Source: 4572-13 sp964594065
GTDB taxonomy: Bacteria > Planctomycetota > Phycisphaerae > Sedimentisphaerales > Anaerohalosphaeraceae
Length of the DNA: 64,000 nucleotides
Direction of reading: 5' to 3'
NCBI GenBank assembly: GCA_964594065.1
Contig: CAZQKX010000007.1
Location: 1 to 64,000 of the forward strand
Shown here: positions 8,474-16,161 of the stretch, piece by piece
Numbering within the stretch: position 1 is the first letter of the stretch
Layout of the letters: each line of letters opens with the position of its first letter
Translations under genes and position numbers: made by a program
Notes under the pieces: model-generated
Database searches by the model: none
What the model was told of the DNA's origin: nothing
The model's input: only the letters and a program-made list of their open reading frames with translations

Positions 8474-8932
8474 TCACATTTCATCCAAATGCTTTCGGAG
8501 TACTTTTGCGATCAGCAAATCGCGTGTGCCGTCATTCCATCGATTTCTGACAAGGTAAACGCCTATTACGGCCCCTATAATCGCCATAACCGAAACAGAC
8601 GCTGAAAAGGTTTCTAATTGCTTCATTTCACGGTGGGCTGCCGAGGAAGCATACGCTTTATTGACATACCCGACAATCCAGTTGTTCGCCGTAACATCGG
8701 CCGGAACTTCCTCGCTTTGGAGCTGACTGATTATCTCCATTTTATCAAGCGAAGTGGTCAGGTTATGGTAAATTGGCAGCATGTCAATAATGCAAACGAT
8801 AAGCATGAAACACAACGCGACCAGTAAAATATATCTGGCTACATCCCACCGCCGAGCAGATTTCTCAAACTTCTCGAGATGCTTTAAAAGCACCCCCTTC
8901 TCCTCCACCGTAATCACCTGTTTAACATCCAT
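8474..8932 (-). CDS. Small two-helix membrane protein of unknown function
   Basis: A 152-residue protein not recognised as a known family. It begins with a charged, helical cytoplasmic stretch (VEEKGVLLKHLEKFEKSARRWDVARY), then a membrane segment YILLVALCFMLIVCIIDML. A loop of about 60 residues follows, then a second membrane segment VSVMAIIGAVIGVYLVRNRW and a basic C-terminus. The start follows an AAGGAGTTGTT site. It stands alone on the minus strand between low-complexity spacers, so the neighbours give no functional hint. Confidence 0.65.
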   Translation of the reverse strand: MDVKQVITVEEKGVLLKHLEKFEKSARRWDVARYILLVALCFMLIVCIIDMLPIYHNLTTSLDKMEIISQLQSEEVPADVTANNWIVGYVNKAYASSAAHREMKQLETFSASVSVMAIIGAVIGVYLVRNRWNDGTRDLLIAKVLRKHLDEM

Positions 8933-8937
8933 AACAA

Positions 8938-8991
8938 CTCCTTATATCGTCCTTCATCCTTCGTCAATCGTTCATTGTCATTCGACAATCC
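8938..8991. repeat. Degenerate short-period intergenic spacer
   Basis: The stretch repeats TCGTCCTTCATCCTTCGTC-like words with a period of about 7-11 bases (CTTCATCC, TTCGTCAATC, GTTCATTGTC, ATTCGACAATC). It belongs to a set of low-complexity spacers also seen at 9899-9950, 10951-10993, 12795-12896, 32456-32560, 45421-45467 and 46186-46225. Confidence 0.5.
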
Positions 8992-9186
8992 CTATAGTCC
9001 CCATGCCTTTGCAAATGCCGTGAAACTTCGGTCATACGTGCGTTCGACATCATCCGGAAAACAACAGCCGGGAAGCTGTTTGGCTTTTAAATGATACTGT
9101 AAGCACTCACAGCAAATGCCTTTGCGGCTGCAGCCGGGATAACTGCAGGTACAAAAATTCATATTTGTATCTTTTTTACATTCCAT
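8992..9186 (-). CDS. Small cysteine-rich protein, DUF6485-like
   Basis: A 64-residue protein starting at the ATG of MECKKDTNMNFCTCSYPGC. It has eight cysteines, with CTCSYPGCSRKGICCECLQYH in the first half and the ending PGCCFPDDVERTYDRSFTAFAKAW. This matches my memory of the small DUF6485 family, whose function is unknown; the cysteine spacing suggests metal binding. An upstream ORF extension reads a hydrophobic stretch with a poor start and was not used. It lies 60 bp downstream of a PP2C phosphatase on the same strand, with no known functional link. Confidence 0.75.
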   Translation of the reverse strand: MECKKDTNMNFCTCSYPGCSRKGICCECLQYHLKAKQLPGCCFPDDVERTYDRSFTAFAKAWGL

Positions 9187-9246
9187 AAATATCTCCGATC
9201 TAAAATTAAATATTAAACATAAAATAGCAAATACACATAGCAAAAA

Positions 9247-9864
9247 TCAAACTTTATATATAACCACTGAACAATCATCTTGCAAGTTTCCAGACGGTAA
9301 ACGTACTAATTCAATCAGAGATTTGGAAACATCAGCAAAATCTACTGCACATAGTTTCTTTTCAATACTATCTATCGATGTATAATTAAACAAACCATCA
9401 GATCCAACGACAATAAATCTATTTAATTCAAATGGACCAAAACCAACAGGTATAGCCTGCCCACTTCCAAGCAATGGCTTGCGATATTGATTTTTTGTTA
9501 GTTCGTAATTAAATTCATTATTAAACATCCAACACTGAGAATCACCCACGCTCACACCCCAAACTTGAGTATCATTTATAATAGTAACAATCGCTGTTGT
9601 CTCAGAGCCATTTGAATGTTGAAATAATTTGGAATCAATGTCCCTCATTATTTGTTCCAAAACCATAAAGTCCTTGGGAATTGGTCCACTTTTTATCTTA
9701 TCTGTAATTAATTCAAGAAACTTTTCTGATACTTTTCCCGCTCCTTTATATCCTCCGGCACCATCGGCAAGTAATAGTACAATATAGCTGTTTATTTCAA
9801 ACACATTTGCATGGTCTTGGCCTTGCTTAGTTGCTTGCTCGACTTTATACGAATAATTTCCCAT
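9247..9864 (-). CDS. PP2C-family serine/threonine protein phosphatase
   Basis: A 205-residue stand-alone PP2C (PPM) phosphatase, shorter than the usual 240-260. The metal-binding motifs appear in order: QDHANVF (first Asp), LLADGAGG (the DG motif), SETTAIV, VGDSQCW, VGSDGLFNY and QDDCSVV. Such enzymes dephosphorylate Ser/Thr using two Mn2+ or Mg2+ ions in the cytoplasm. No Hanks-type kinase or FHA protein is nearby, so its partner lies elsewhere. The gene is clearly richer in A/T than the leucine and GTPase genes around it, which may mean recent acquisition. Confidence 0.88.
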   Translation of the reverse strand: MGNYSYKVEQATKQGQDHANVFEINSYIVLLLADGAGGYKGAGKVSEKFLELITDKIKSGPIPKDFMVLEQIMRDIDSKLFQHSNGSETTAIVTIINDTQVWGVSVGDSQCWMFNNEFNYELTKNQYRKPLLGSGQAIPVGFGPFELNRFIVVGSDGLFNYTSIDSIEKKLCAVDFADVSKSLIELVRLPSGNLQDDCSVVIYKV

Positions 9865-9898
9865 TGACCTCGTTCATCCGGTGGCTGTCACACTGGCT

Positions 9899-9950
9899 AT
9901 TTAATATTTGAACTGTATTTTTAATATTTCATTTTTGATATTTGATATTC
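9899..9950. repeat. AT-rich short-period spacer
   Basis: The stretch repeats AATATTTGA, AATATTTCA, GATATTTGATATT words. It resembles the spacers listed at 8938 and separates the PP2C gene from the GTPase gene. Confidence 0.5.
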
Positions 9951-10946
9951 TTATCCAAAATGCAGTTCGATAATTTCCTTGTCACTTAGGACATGTTCAC
10001 GCTGCACGTTTTGGCCGTCGTGGATTTTCGGTGAGTTCCAGGCGCGGGCGCTCTTGAGTTTTTCCGCCAACTCACGATGAACCAGCATCGCCAAATCGTG
10101 CACATTGCTGCCGCGTTTGAGTGTGAAGGGATCGGTCATGTCCGCTGCTTTGTGCGGCTTTTTGGCATAAATGCGAACAATGTCCAACATCTGGTAAATT
10201 CGCCGCATCAGCACATCCAGCCCCACGCCGGTTTCGGTGGAAACTTCAATATATTCAAACTTTCGTTCAGTCAGTTCTTTCAGCGTCTCCAGTGTCCCTG
10301 CCGGAGCGATGTCTGACTTGGTCGCGATCACAAATGTTTTCCGCGCCAACCGATTTCCCGTTTCATCCTGCTCGCCCGTGGATTCATCCAATATCAGCGT
10401 ATGAGAATCCAGGTATGCCGTACACACTTCCATCTGTTCCAACACCGCACCGGCCAGATCGATCACAATCGCCAACATGTCGGCTCCACGATAGGTACTG
10501 ACCAGTCCGGGCGCCGCAAAATCTGCTGTGATCGGCGGTGCATCGACCAGTTCGATCTTCACATCCTCGAACATCGCCATGCCGGGTATCGGCTTGTCTG
10601 TAGCAAATGGATAATCGGCCACGTTAACATGAGCGCTCGTCAGTGCCGCAAGAATCGCACTCTTACCACTACTGGGCATGCCGACCAGTGCAACTTGTCC
10701 GGCTCCGCTTTTGGGTACATGAAAAACGTCCACATGCTTTGTACCGCTCTTTTTACTGCTGCCAGCCATTACGGCTTTCAGCCGAGAGAGCCGTCTTTTC
10801 AGGTCTCCCTGCAGGTGTTCGGTCCCCTTATGCTTGGGAATCTCACGCAGCATCTCCTGCAGGGCCTCCAGTTTCTCCCGGTCGGTCTCGGCAGCCTTAT
10901 ATCGCTCTTCGGCCTTTTTATACTGTTGTGTCAGATTTGCTGGCAT
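9951..10946 (-). CDS. DRG/Obg-like GTPase with C-terminal TGS domain
   Basis: A 331-residue GTPase of the DRG branch of the Obg family, best known as ribosome-interacting proteins of archaea and eukaryotes. An N-terminal coiled coil (residues 1-62) leads into the G domain: P-loop GMPSSGKS at 89-96, switch I YPFATDKPIPGM at 112-123, G3 DAPPI at 135-139 (Pro-Pro in place of the usual Gly), and G4 TKSD. The last 75 residues form a TGS domain (FTLKRGSNVHDLAMLVHREL...EHVLSDKEIIELHFG). It probably acts on ribosomes or translation. It is transcribed away from the leu operon and separated from it by a terminator. Confidence 0.85.
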   Translation of the reverse strand: MPANLTQQYKKAEERYKAAETDREKLEALQEMLREIPKHKGTEHLQGDLKRRLSRLKAVMAGSSKKSGTKHVDVFHVPKSGAGQVALVGMPSSGKSAILAALTSAHVNVADYPFATDKPIPGMAMFEDVKIELVDAPPITADFAAPGLVSTYRGADMLAIVIDLAGAVLEQMEVCTAYLDSHTLILDESTGEQDETGNRLARKTFVIATKSDIAPAGTLETLKELTERKFEYIEVSTETGVGLDVLMRRIYQMLDIVRIYAKKPHKAADMTDPFTLKRGSNVHDLAMLVHRELAEKLKSARAWNSPKIHDGQNVQREHVLSDKEIIELHFG

Positions 10947-10950
10947 AACC

Positions 10951-10993
10951 TTCGGTAAATTCCAAATTCCAAAACCTAATTTCCAATATCACT
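10951..10993. repeat. Short-period spacer of the AATTCCAAA type
   Basis: The words AAATTCCAAATTCCAAAACCTAATTTCC are repeated before the GTPase start. This is another member of the low-complexity spacer set. Confidence 0.45.
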
Positions 10994-11012
10994 TGCCATC
11001 CCACTGTCTTAA

Positions 11013-11083
11013 TGTTATCCCGGCCTCTGAGCCGGGATCCAGAGTGTAACCGGCTGGATGGACGGCTCAAGCCCAGCATGACA
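11013..11083. repeat. REP-like double-hairpin unit (degenerate)
   Basis: The unit opens with TGTTAT and closes with ATGACA. Its first hairpin is perfect (ATCCCGGC-CTCTGA-GCCGGGAT, 11017-11038); the second, around CTGGATGGACGGCTC, is degenerate. The same architecture occurs intact at 18922-18988. Confidence 0.65.
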
Positions 11084-11103
11084 AATTGTTATGCATCACA
11101 TTA

Positions 11104-11142
11104 TAAAAAAAGACGCCGCAGATGTAAACCCACAGCGTCTTT
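11104..11142 (-). terminator. Intrinsic terminator of the leu operon
   Basis: On the minus strand AAAGACGC pairs with GCGTCTTT and is followed by a run of seven T. It lies 24 bp after the leuB stop codon. Confidence 0.88.
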
Positions 11143-11165
11143 CAATTTTTTCATAAGCAACCTGC

Positions 11166-12251
11166 TTAATCTGCAACGAATTGGGCGACCATATCACCTA
11201 CTTCGCTGGTTGTGTAGCCCATGTCTTTGGCCGCCAGTGATTTAAGCTTGTTACCGGTCACATGCCGAACTGCTTCGTCGATCTTCTTGCCGGCTTCGTC
11301 TTCGCCCAGTGTTTCGAGCATCATTTGCATCGCACAGATCGCGGCCAGCGGATTGATCACGCCCATGCCGGTGTACTTCGGAGCCGAACCGCCGATCGGC
11401 TCAAACATGCTGACGCCTTCGGGGTTGATGTTACCGCCGGCGGCAATACCCATGCCACCCTGTGTGATCGCACCCAGGTCAGTAATGATATCGCCGAACA
11501 TGTTACCGGTCACCAGCACATCAAACCATTCAGGGCTCTTCACCATCCACATACAGGTCGCATCGACATGGTAGTAGTCCCGGCGAATATCCGAATAATC
11601 TTTTTCGCCCATCTCGTTGAAACCCCGCTCCCACAGGTCATAGATGTACGTCAGCACATTGGTCTTGCCGACCAGGCCGAGCGTGTTCTCTTTGCCGACA
11701 CCGCGAGCCTTTTTGCCGTATTTGCGAGTGTATTCAAAGGCGTACTTTAAGGCGCGATCCACCTGGAAACGGTTGTATACTGCCGACTGTACCGCAACTT
11801 CGTTCGGTGTACCTTTCAGCGTGAACCCACCCGCACCGCAATACGCATCGCCGGTATTTTCACGAACGACAACGTAGTCGATCTCCTTGGGCCCTTTGTC
11901 TTTAAGCGGGGTGTCCACGCCGGGGAACAACCGAACCGGCCGCAGATTGATATATTGGTCCAATGCAAAGCGGGCCTTCAGTAAGATTCCTTTTTCGAGA
12001 ATCCCGGGAGCCACATCGGGATGCCCAATCGCGCCCAACAGAATCGCATCCTGTTTCCTGAACTCTTCGATCCCGCTATCCGGCAGTGTCTCGCCGGTGC
12101 GTTTATAACGCTCGCCGCCAAAATCATATTCGGTCTGCTCGATCTTAAAGCCAAACTTGGCCGCCGCGGCTTCCATGACTTTGACTGCTTCGACGGTCAC
12201 TTCCGGGCCGGTTCCATCACCACCCATCACGCCAATTTTATACGTCTTCAT
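11166..12251 (-). CDS. leuB: 3-isopropylmalate dehydrogenase
   Basis: A 361-residue decarboxylating dehydrogenase that oxidises 3-isopropylmalate to 2-ketoisocaproate with NAD+, the third step of leucine synthesis. Motifs include the N-terminal GGDGTGPEV, the substrate region ARFALDQYINLRPVRLFPGV, the metal-binding stretch NMFGDIITDLGAITQGGMGIAAGGNINPEG, and MFEPIGGSAPKYTG. The single-Arg substrate loop resembles the actinobacterial form more than the enterobacterial one. It is the last gene of leuA-leuC-leuD-leuB, 43 bp after leuD and 24 bp before a terminator. Isocitrate and tartrate dehydrogenases share the fold; the leu context decides the call. Confidence 0.93.
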   Translation of the reverse strand: MKTYKIGVMGGDGTGPEVTVEAVKVMEAAAAKFGFKIEQTEYDFGGERYKRTGETLPDSGIEEFRKQDAILLGAIGHPDVAPGILEKGILLKARFALDQYINLRPVRLFPGVDTPLKDKGPKEIDYVVVRENTGDAYCGAGGFTLKGTPNEVAVQSAVYNRFQVDRALKYAFEYTRKYGKKARGVGKENTLGLVGKTNVLTYIYDLWERGFNEMGEKDYSDIRRDYYHVDATCMWMVKSPEWFDVLVTGNMFGDIITDLGAITQGGMGIAAGGNINPEGVSMFEPIGGSAPKYTGMGVINPLAAICAMQMMLETLGEDEAGKKIDEAVRHVTGNKLKSLAAKDMGYTTSEVGDMVAQFVAD

Positions 12252-12294
12252 TACAATTTTCCCTTTCTATGCAGTTTTCTGCTATTTTGCCTTT

Positions 12295-12777
12295 TTATTT
12301 TTGGTTTTTAATATAATTCAACAAACCGCCCTCGTTAACGATTTCAAGAGCGAAATCCGGAAGCGGCGTAAACTCGACTTTAACGCTCTGCGTTTTATTA
12401 TCAATCGTCCCGGCTTTGTAATCGATCTCCAACTCGTCACCGTCATTGATCTTATCCAGTGCACCGTGCAGTTCGATCGGGTAGAAGCCACAGTTGATGC
12501 AGTTGCGATAAAAGATACGTGCAAATGAATGCGCGATGACTGCACCAATCTTGGCACCCTGGATCGCCCAGACCGCGTGCTCCCGGCTGGAACCACAACC
12601 AAAGTCATCACCACAGACGATGACATCGCCGGCCTGGCATTTACCCACAAATTCCGTATCCAGATCTTCCATGCAATGCGCCGCCAACTCCGCCGCATCA
12701 TCGGTATTCAAATACCGCGCCGGAATGATCTCATCCGTATTCACATGATCGCGTTTATAAACATGTGCTTTCGCCAT
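12295..12777 (-). CDS. leuD: 3-isopropylmalate dehydratase small subunit
   Basis: A 160-residue swivelling-domain subunit, the shorter archaeal/Thermotoga-like form rather than the 200-residue enterobacterial one. The signatures are DEIIPARYLNT near residue 15 and CGDDFGCGSSREHAVWAIQGAKIGAVIAHSFARIFYRN. With LeuC it isomerises 2-isopropylmalate to 3-isopropylmalate. It starts at an ATG preceded by an AGGAG site. A 118-bp gap carrying an inverted low-complexity repeat separates it from leuC. Confidence 0.94.
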   Translation of the reverse strand: MAKAHVYKRDHVNTDEIIPARYLNTDDAAELAAHCMEDLDTEFVGKCQAGDVIVCGDDFGCGSSREHAVWAIQGAKIGAVIAHSFARIFYRNCINCGFYPIELHGALDKINDGDELEIDYKAGTIDNKTQSVKVEFTPLPDFALEIVNEGGLLNYIKNQK

Positions 12778-12794
12778 TTTATTCTCCTGTCATA

Positions 12795-12896
12795 TTTTTC
12801 TGCAGATTATGCAGATTTTACTTTTACCATGAAGATCACGAAGAACAGGAAGTAAAAGAAATATCAATTCTTCATTTCCTTCATGTGCTTCATGGT
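12795..12896. repeat. Inverted low-complexity repeat between leuC and leuD
   Basis: ACCATGAAG (12826-12834) and CTTCATGGT (12888-12896) are perfect inverted arms. The interior is built from variants of ATCACGAAGAACAGGAAG and TTCTTCATTTCCTTCATG, and a TCTGCAGATTATGCAGATTT stretch lies beside it. This is a known style of dispersed spacer, not a gene. Confidence 0.6.
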
Positions 12897-14158
12897 TATA
12901 TATAGTTCCTGGGATCGGCCAGTTTTCCTTCAACCGCAGACGCCGCGGCAACCGCCGGATTGCATAAATACACTTCGCTCTTCGGGTGGCCCATGCGTCC
13001 GACAAAGTTACGGTTAGTCGTACTGACACAGCGTTCGCCTTCCGCGAGAACGCCCATAAATCCGCCTAGGCACGCACCGCACGTCGGGGCGCTGATAACA
13101 CAGTCGGCATCATAAAAGATGTCGAAGAGACCTTCGTCATTGGCCTGTTTCCAGACACTCGGCGTCGTCGGAACGATGATCGTTCGGATCGCCACTTTTT
13201 TGCCCTTCATGATCTCAGCGGCAATGCGGAAATCCTCGATCCGGCCGTTTGTACAACTGCCGATGTAACACTGATCCATTTCATGGCCGGCGCACTGGCT
13301 GATCGGCTTGCCATTGCTGGGCAAATGCGGAAATGCCACAAGCGGCTCCAGTGACGAACAGTCGATCGTGTCTTCATGCACATACTCAGCATCGGGGTCC
13401 GAGGCAACCGGCGTATAGTCCAGCTTGCCCTTGAGCCGTCCGTCTAAATATTCTTTCGTAACATCATCATAGCCGATGATCGCATTCTTGCCGCCGGCCT
13501 CGATCGCCATATTGGTAATCGTCATCCGTGCTTCCATGCTCATCTCTTTCAACGCCGGACCGACATACTCGATCGCTTTGTACAACGCACCATCGGTTCC
13601 GATACGGCGGATCACCTCAAGCACCACGTCCTTGCTGTAAACGCACTTGCCGAGCGAACCGTTCAGCGTAAACCGCATCGACGCCGGCACCTTGAACCAG
13701 AGAACACCGGTTGCGATCGCCGCCGCGAGGTCAGTTGAGCCGATACCGCTTGAAAACGCACCAAAGGCACCATAGGTACACGTATGCGAATCGCCGCCAA
13801 CGATCAATTCGCCGGGACGAATATGTCCCTGCTCCGGCAACAACGCATGGCAGACGCCCGCCTTGCCGAGCGGGTAATAATACGGCAGTTTTTTCTCTTT
13901 TGCCCACGCATCCAGCCGTTTGTGCAACTCAGCACTTTTGATGTCTTTCGGCGGCTGAAAATGGTCCGGCGTGACATACAGTTTTTCCGGATCAAATACT
14001 TTATCAATGCCTTTTTCTTTAAGCATTGAGATCGCCGGCGGTGTCGTCACATCATGGCACATCACGCCATCGACTTTGGCATTTACTATGTCGCCCGGCT
14101 TTACGCTGTCCTTGCCTGCGGCACGGGCAAAAATCTTTTCTGTTATTGTCATTCCCAT
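12896..14158 (-). CDS. leuC: 3-isopropylmalate dehydratase large subunit
   Basis: A subunit of about 420 residues, an aconitase-family enzyme carrying a [4Fe-4S] cluster. The cluster cysteines appear as one Cys in YIGSCTNGR and two in SAPTCGACLGG; GGDSHTCTYGAFGAFSSGIGSTD and the closing GRMGHPKSEVYLCNPAVAAASAVEG are family hallmarks. Its 420-residue length matches the archaeal/Thermotoga-type LeuC, consistent with the short LeuD. Three in-frame ATGs begin the ORF (14167, 14158, 14152). The ATG at 14158 lies 11 bases from GGAG, whereas the one at 14167 is only 2 bases from it, so 14158 is a reasoned but not certain choice. Confidence 0.93.
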   Translation of the reverse strand: MGMTITEKIFARAAGKDSVKPGDIVNAKVDGVMCHDVTTPPAISMLKEKGIDKVFDPEKLYVTPDHFQPPKDIKSAELHKRLDAWAKEKKLPYYYPLGKAGVCHALLPEQGHIRPGELIVGGDSHTCTYGAFGAFSSGIGSTDLAAAIATGVLWFKVPASMRFTLNGSLGKCVYSKDVVLEVIRRIGTDGALYKAIEYVGPALKEMSMEARMTITNMAIEAGGKNAIIGYDDVTKEYLDGRLKGKLDYTPVASDPDAEYVHEDTIDCSSLEPLVAFPHLPSNGKPISQCAGHEMDQCYIGSCTNGRIEDFRIAAEIMKGKKVAIRTIIVPTTPSVWKQANDEGLFDIFYDADCVISAPTCGACLGGFMGVLAEGERCVSTTNRNFVGRMGHPKSEVYLCNPAVAAASAVEGKLADPRNYI

Positions 14159-14195
14159 TTTTATCATATCTCCATTTCGAAGTTATTCAACCGTC

Positions 14196-15773
14196 CTAAA
14201 ATTCAAGTTTTGTTTCTTCACCATTATCGGCCTCAACAGCAACCATGCGATTGATCGCATCGACATAGGCCTTGGCACTGGCTTCGATAATGTCCGTCGA
14301 AACACCTCTGCCGATAAACGTCCGACCCGCCTCGTTCTGGATTCGAACCGTCGCTTCGCCCATCGCCTCTTTACCACTGGTGACAGCGCGAATACTGTAG
14401 TTATCCAACTTCGGCGACAGGCCCGTGACCTGACGAATCGCCTCATACGCCGCATCCACAGGACCATCCCCGCAGGCGGCAGCCTGAAGTATCTGTCCGT
14501 CTTTGGTGCGAATCTTCACCGCACCGGTCGGCAGCGTACCGGTCCCGCTGGTCACATTCAGGTATTCCAGATGATAAAACTGCTCGAACACACGAACCTC
14601 ATCAGAAATGATCGCGGCAAGATCTTCATCGAAGACTTCTTTTTTCTTGTCCGCAACCACGAGAAAACGCTCGTATACATGCTCAAGCTCATCTTTCGAT
14701 AGCGAGTAACCCATCTCTTCGAGTCGATGCCGAAGACCGTGACGGCCAGTTCGTGCCGTCAGTACCACTTTTGTCTTCTGTGCGCCTACATCCTCGGGTT
14801 TCATGATCTCGTACGTCTCACGTTTTTTCAGGACACCGTCCACATGGATCCCCGAGCTATGCGCAAAAGCATTCGTGCCGACCACCGCCTTATTGGCAGC
14901 AACCGCAAAGCCCATCATATCCGATACCATCCGGCTGATGCGGCAGAATTCCGTTGCCTGAATACCGGTGTCCACATTGAAGAAATCCTGACGCGTTCGA
15001 ATCGCCATAACCACTTCTTCCATCGCCGCGTTGCCCGCACGCTCGCCGATGCCGTTGATCGTGCATTCCACCTGCCGGGCGCCGTTCCGCACAGCCGCCA
15101 ATGAGTTGGCAACCGCCATTCCAAGGTCATCGTGACAATGTGCACTGATGATCGCCTTGTCAATATTCGGCACCTTTTCGCGGATGTGTCGGATCAGCGT
15201 CCCAAACTCATACGGAATTGCATAGCCGGTGGTATCCGGTATATTCAAAACGGTCGCACCGGCATCAACGACCGCTTCGAGTATCTCATAAAGATAAACC
15301 GGATCGGCCCGGCCGGAATCTTCGGTATAAAATTCCACCGAGTTGGTGTACTGGCGAGCATGTTTAACCGCCGCAACGGCCATTTCAATCGCTTTGGCCT
15401 TTTTCTCACCCAGCGTCTTGCCATACTTATCATCCGCAAACTTACCGGCGATATGGATATCCGAAATACCCAGGCCCGTATGGATGCGGCTGCGTTTGGC
15501 CTTGGCCAGTGCCTTGCCGCACGCGTCAATATCAGCGACAACCGCCCGTGATAGCCCACAGATCTCCGGTCCGTCGATTTCTTTGGAAATTAATTGGACC
15601 GCCTCAAAATCTTTCGGGGATGAGATGGGAAAACCCGCTTCGATCACATCCACGCCCAATCGAGCCAATTGACGGGCAATTTCGAGCTTTTCACGCACAT
15701 CGAGCCGGCTGCCTGCGGCTTGTTCACCATCACGCAGCGTCGTATCAAATATCATTACTTTTTCTTGAGACAT
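14196..15773 (-). CDS. leuA: 2-isopropylmalate synthase
   Basis: A 525-residue enzyme that condenses acetyl-CoA with 2-ketoisovalerate, the committed step to leucine. The catalytic domain shows DTTLRDGEQAAGSRLDV, GVDVIEAGFP, and the metal-binding SAHCHDDLGMAVANSLAAVRNGA with GIGERAGNAAMEE. The C-terminal 130 residues form the regulatory LeuA dimerisation domain, the site of leucine feedback inhibition in the family. The start has a clear AAGGAG site. Being first in the operon it follows a 388-bp upstream region with a candidate leader ORF and hairpin. Confidence 0.95.
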   Translation of the reverse strand: MSQEKVMIFDTTLRDGEQAAGSRLDVREKLEIARQLARLGVDVIEAGFPISSPKDFEAVQLISKEIDGPEICGLSRAVVADIDACGKALAKAKRSRIHTGLGISDIHIAGKFADDKYGKTLGEKKAKAIEMAVAAVKHARQYTNSVEFYTEDSGRADPVYLYEILEAVVDAGATVLNIPDTTGYAIPYEFGTLIRHIREKVPNIDKAIISAHCHDDLGMAVANSLAAVRNGARQVECTINGIGERAGNAAMEEVVMAIRTRQDFFNVDTGIQATEFCRISRMVSDMMGFAVAANKAVVGTNAFAHSSGIHVDGVLKKRETYEIMKPEDVGAQKTKVVLTARTGRHGLRHRLEEMGYSLSKDELEHVYERFLVVADKKKEVFDEDLAAIISDEVRVFEQFYHLEYLNVTSGTGTLPTGAVKIRTKDGQILQAAACGDGPVDAAYEAIRQVTGLSPKLDNYSIRAVTSGKEAMGEATVRIQNEAGRTFIGRGVSTDIIEASAKAYVDAINRMVAVEADNGEETKLEF

Positions 15774-15878
15774 ACCTAACTCCTTATGTTATATGGTGTT
15801 ACGGAGCCTTTCTTACGGAAGCAACTTCAGGGTTTTCAGAGTGCTTTCTTCACGTTGTGACATTCCGCAAAATAAGGG

Positions 15879-15900
15879 GCCTATTATGCACAAAATAGGC
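15879..15900 (-). terminator. Candidate attenuator hairpin upstream of leuA
   Basis: On the minus strand GCCTATT and AATAGGC form a 7-bp stem with an 8-base loop, followed by CCCTTATTTT. It lies 56 bp after the stop of the candidate leader ORF and about 105 bp before leuA, where an attenuator would sit. The T-run is imperfect. No competing antiterminator pairing was worked out. Confidence 0.45.
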
Positions 15901-15955
15901 GCAAAAATCCACTGTAAAGTGAAAAAACGAATCTATTAAGGTTGTGAGGGGTAGT

Positions 15956-16036
15956 TTATGCGCCGCAGGGGCGCAGGATCAGCAGACCGCCGAGAACGGC
16001 TGAATTGAGAACGATTTGTCCTTTTTTCTGCTTCAT
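15956..16036 (-). CDS. Candidate leucine leader peptide (26 codons)
   Basis: The largest gene-free stretch of the window (15774-16161) holds a minus-strand ORF of 26 codons in the same direction as leuA. It starts with ATG, has a basic N-terminus (MKQKK), then a hydrophobic run containing five Leu, two Val and two Ile residues, including VLGGLLILR, and ends in TAA. A hairpin of 6 bp (TGCGCC/GGCGCA) overlaps its end. Branched-chain-rich leader peptides control leu operons by ribosome stalling in other bacteria. No good ribosome site precedes the ATG. A chance ORF is possible. Confidence 0.4.
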   Translation of the reverse strand: MKQKKGQIVLNSAVLGGLLILRPCGA

Positions 16037-16161
16037 GACTATCATAATATACCATGTTTCGGCTAAAATACAAGCAGGCTTTGATCATTTTTATTGAGGA
16101 ATTTGCGTGAACCGTATAAAATTATGTCTAAAATTGGACTTTTTTTTAAGGAGCCTGCAGA

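Noticed and set aside
10401..10958. A 185-residue + strand frame
   Set aside because: It is a shadow of the GTPase gene, whose P-loop and TGS motifs support the minus strand.
13971..14702. A 243-residue + strand frame
   Set aside because: It is antisense to leuC and leuA and crosses the intergenic boundary, with no recognisable domain.
15959..15975. The TGCGCC/GGCGCA hairpin as a terminator
   Set aside because: It overlaps the end of the candidate leader ORF, has no T-run in either direction and a stem of only 6 bp.
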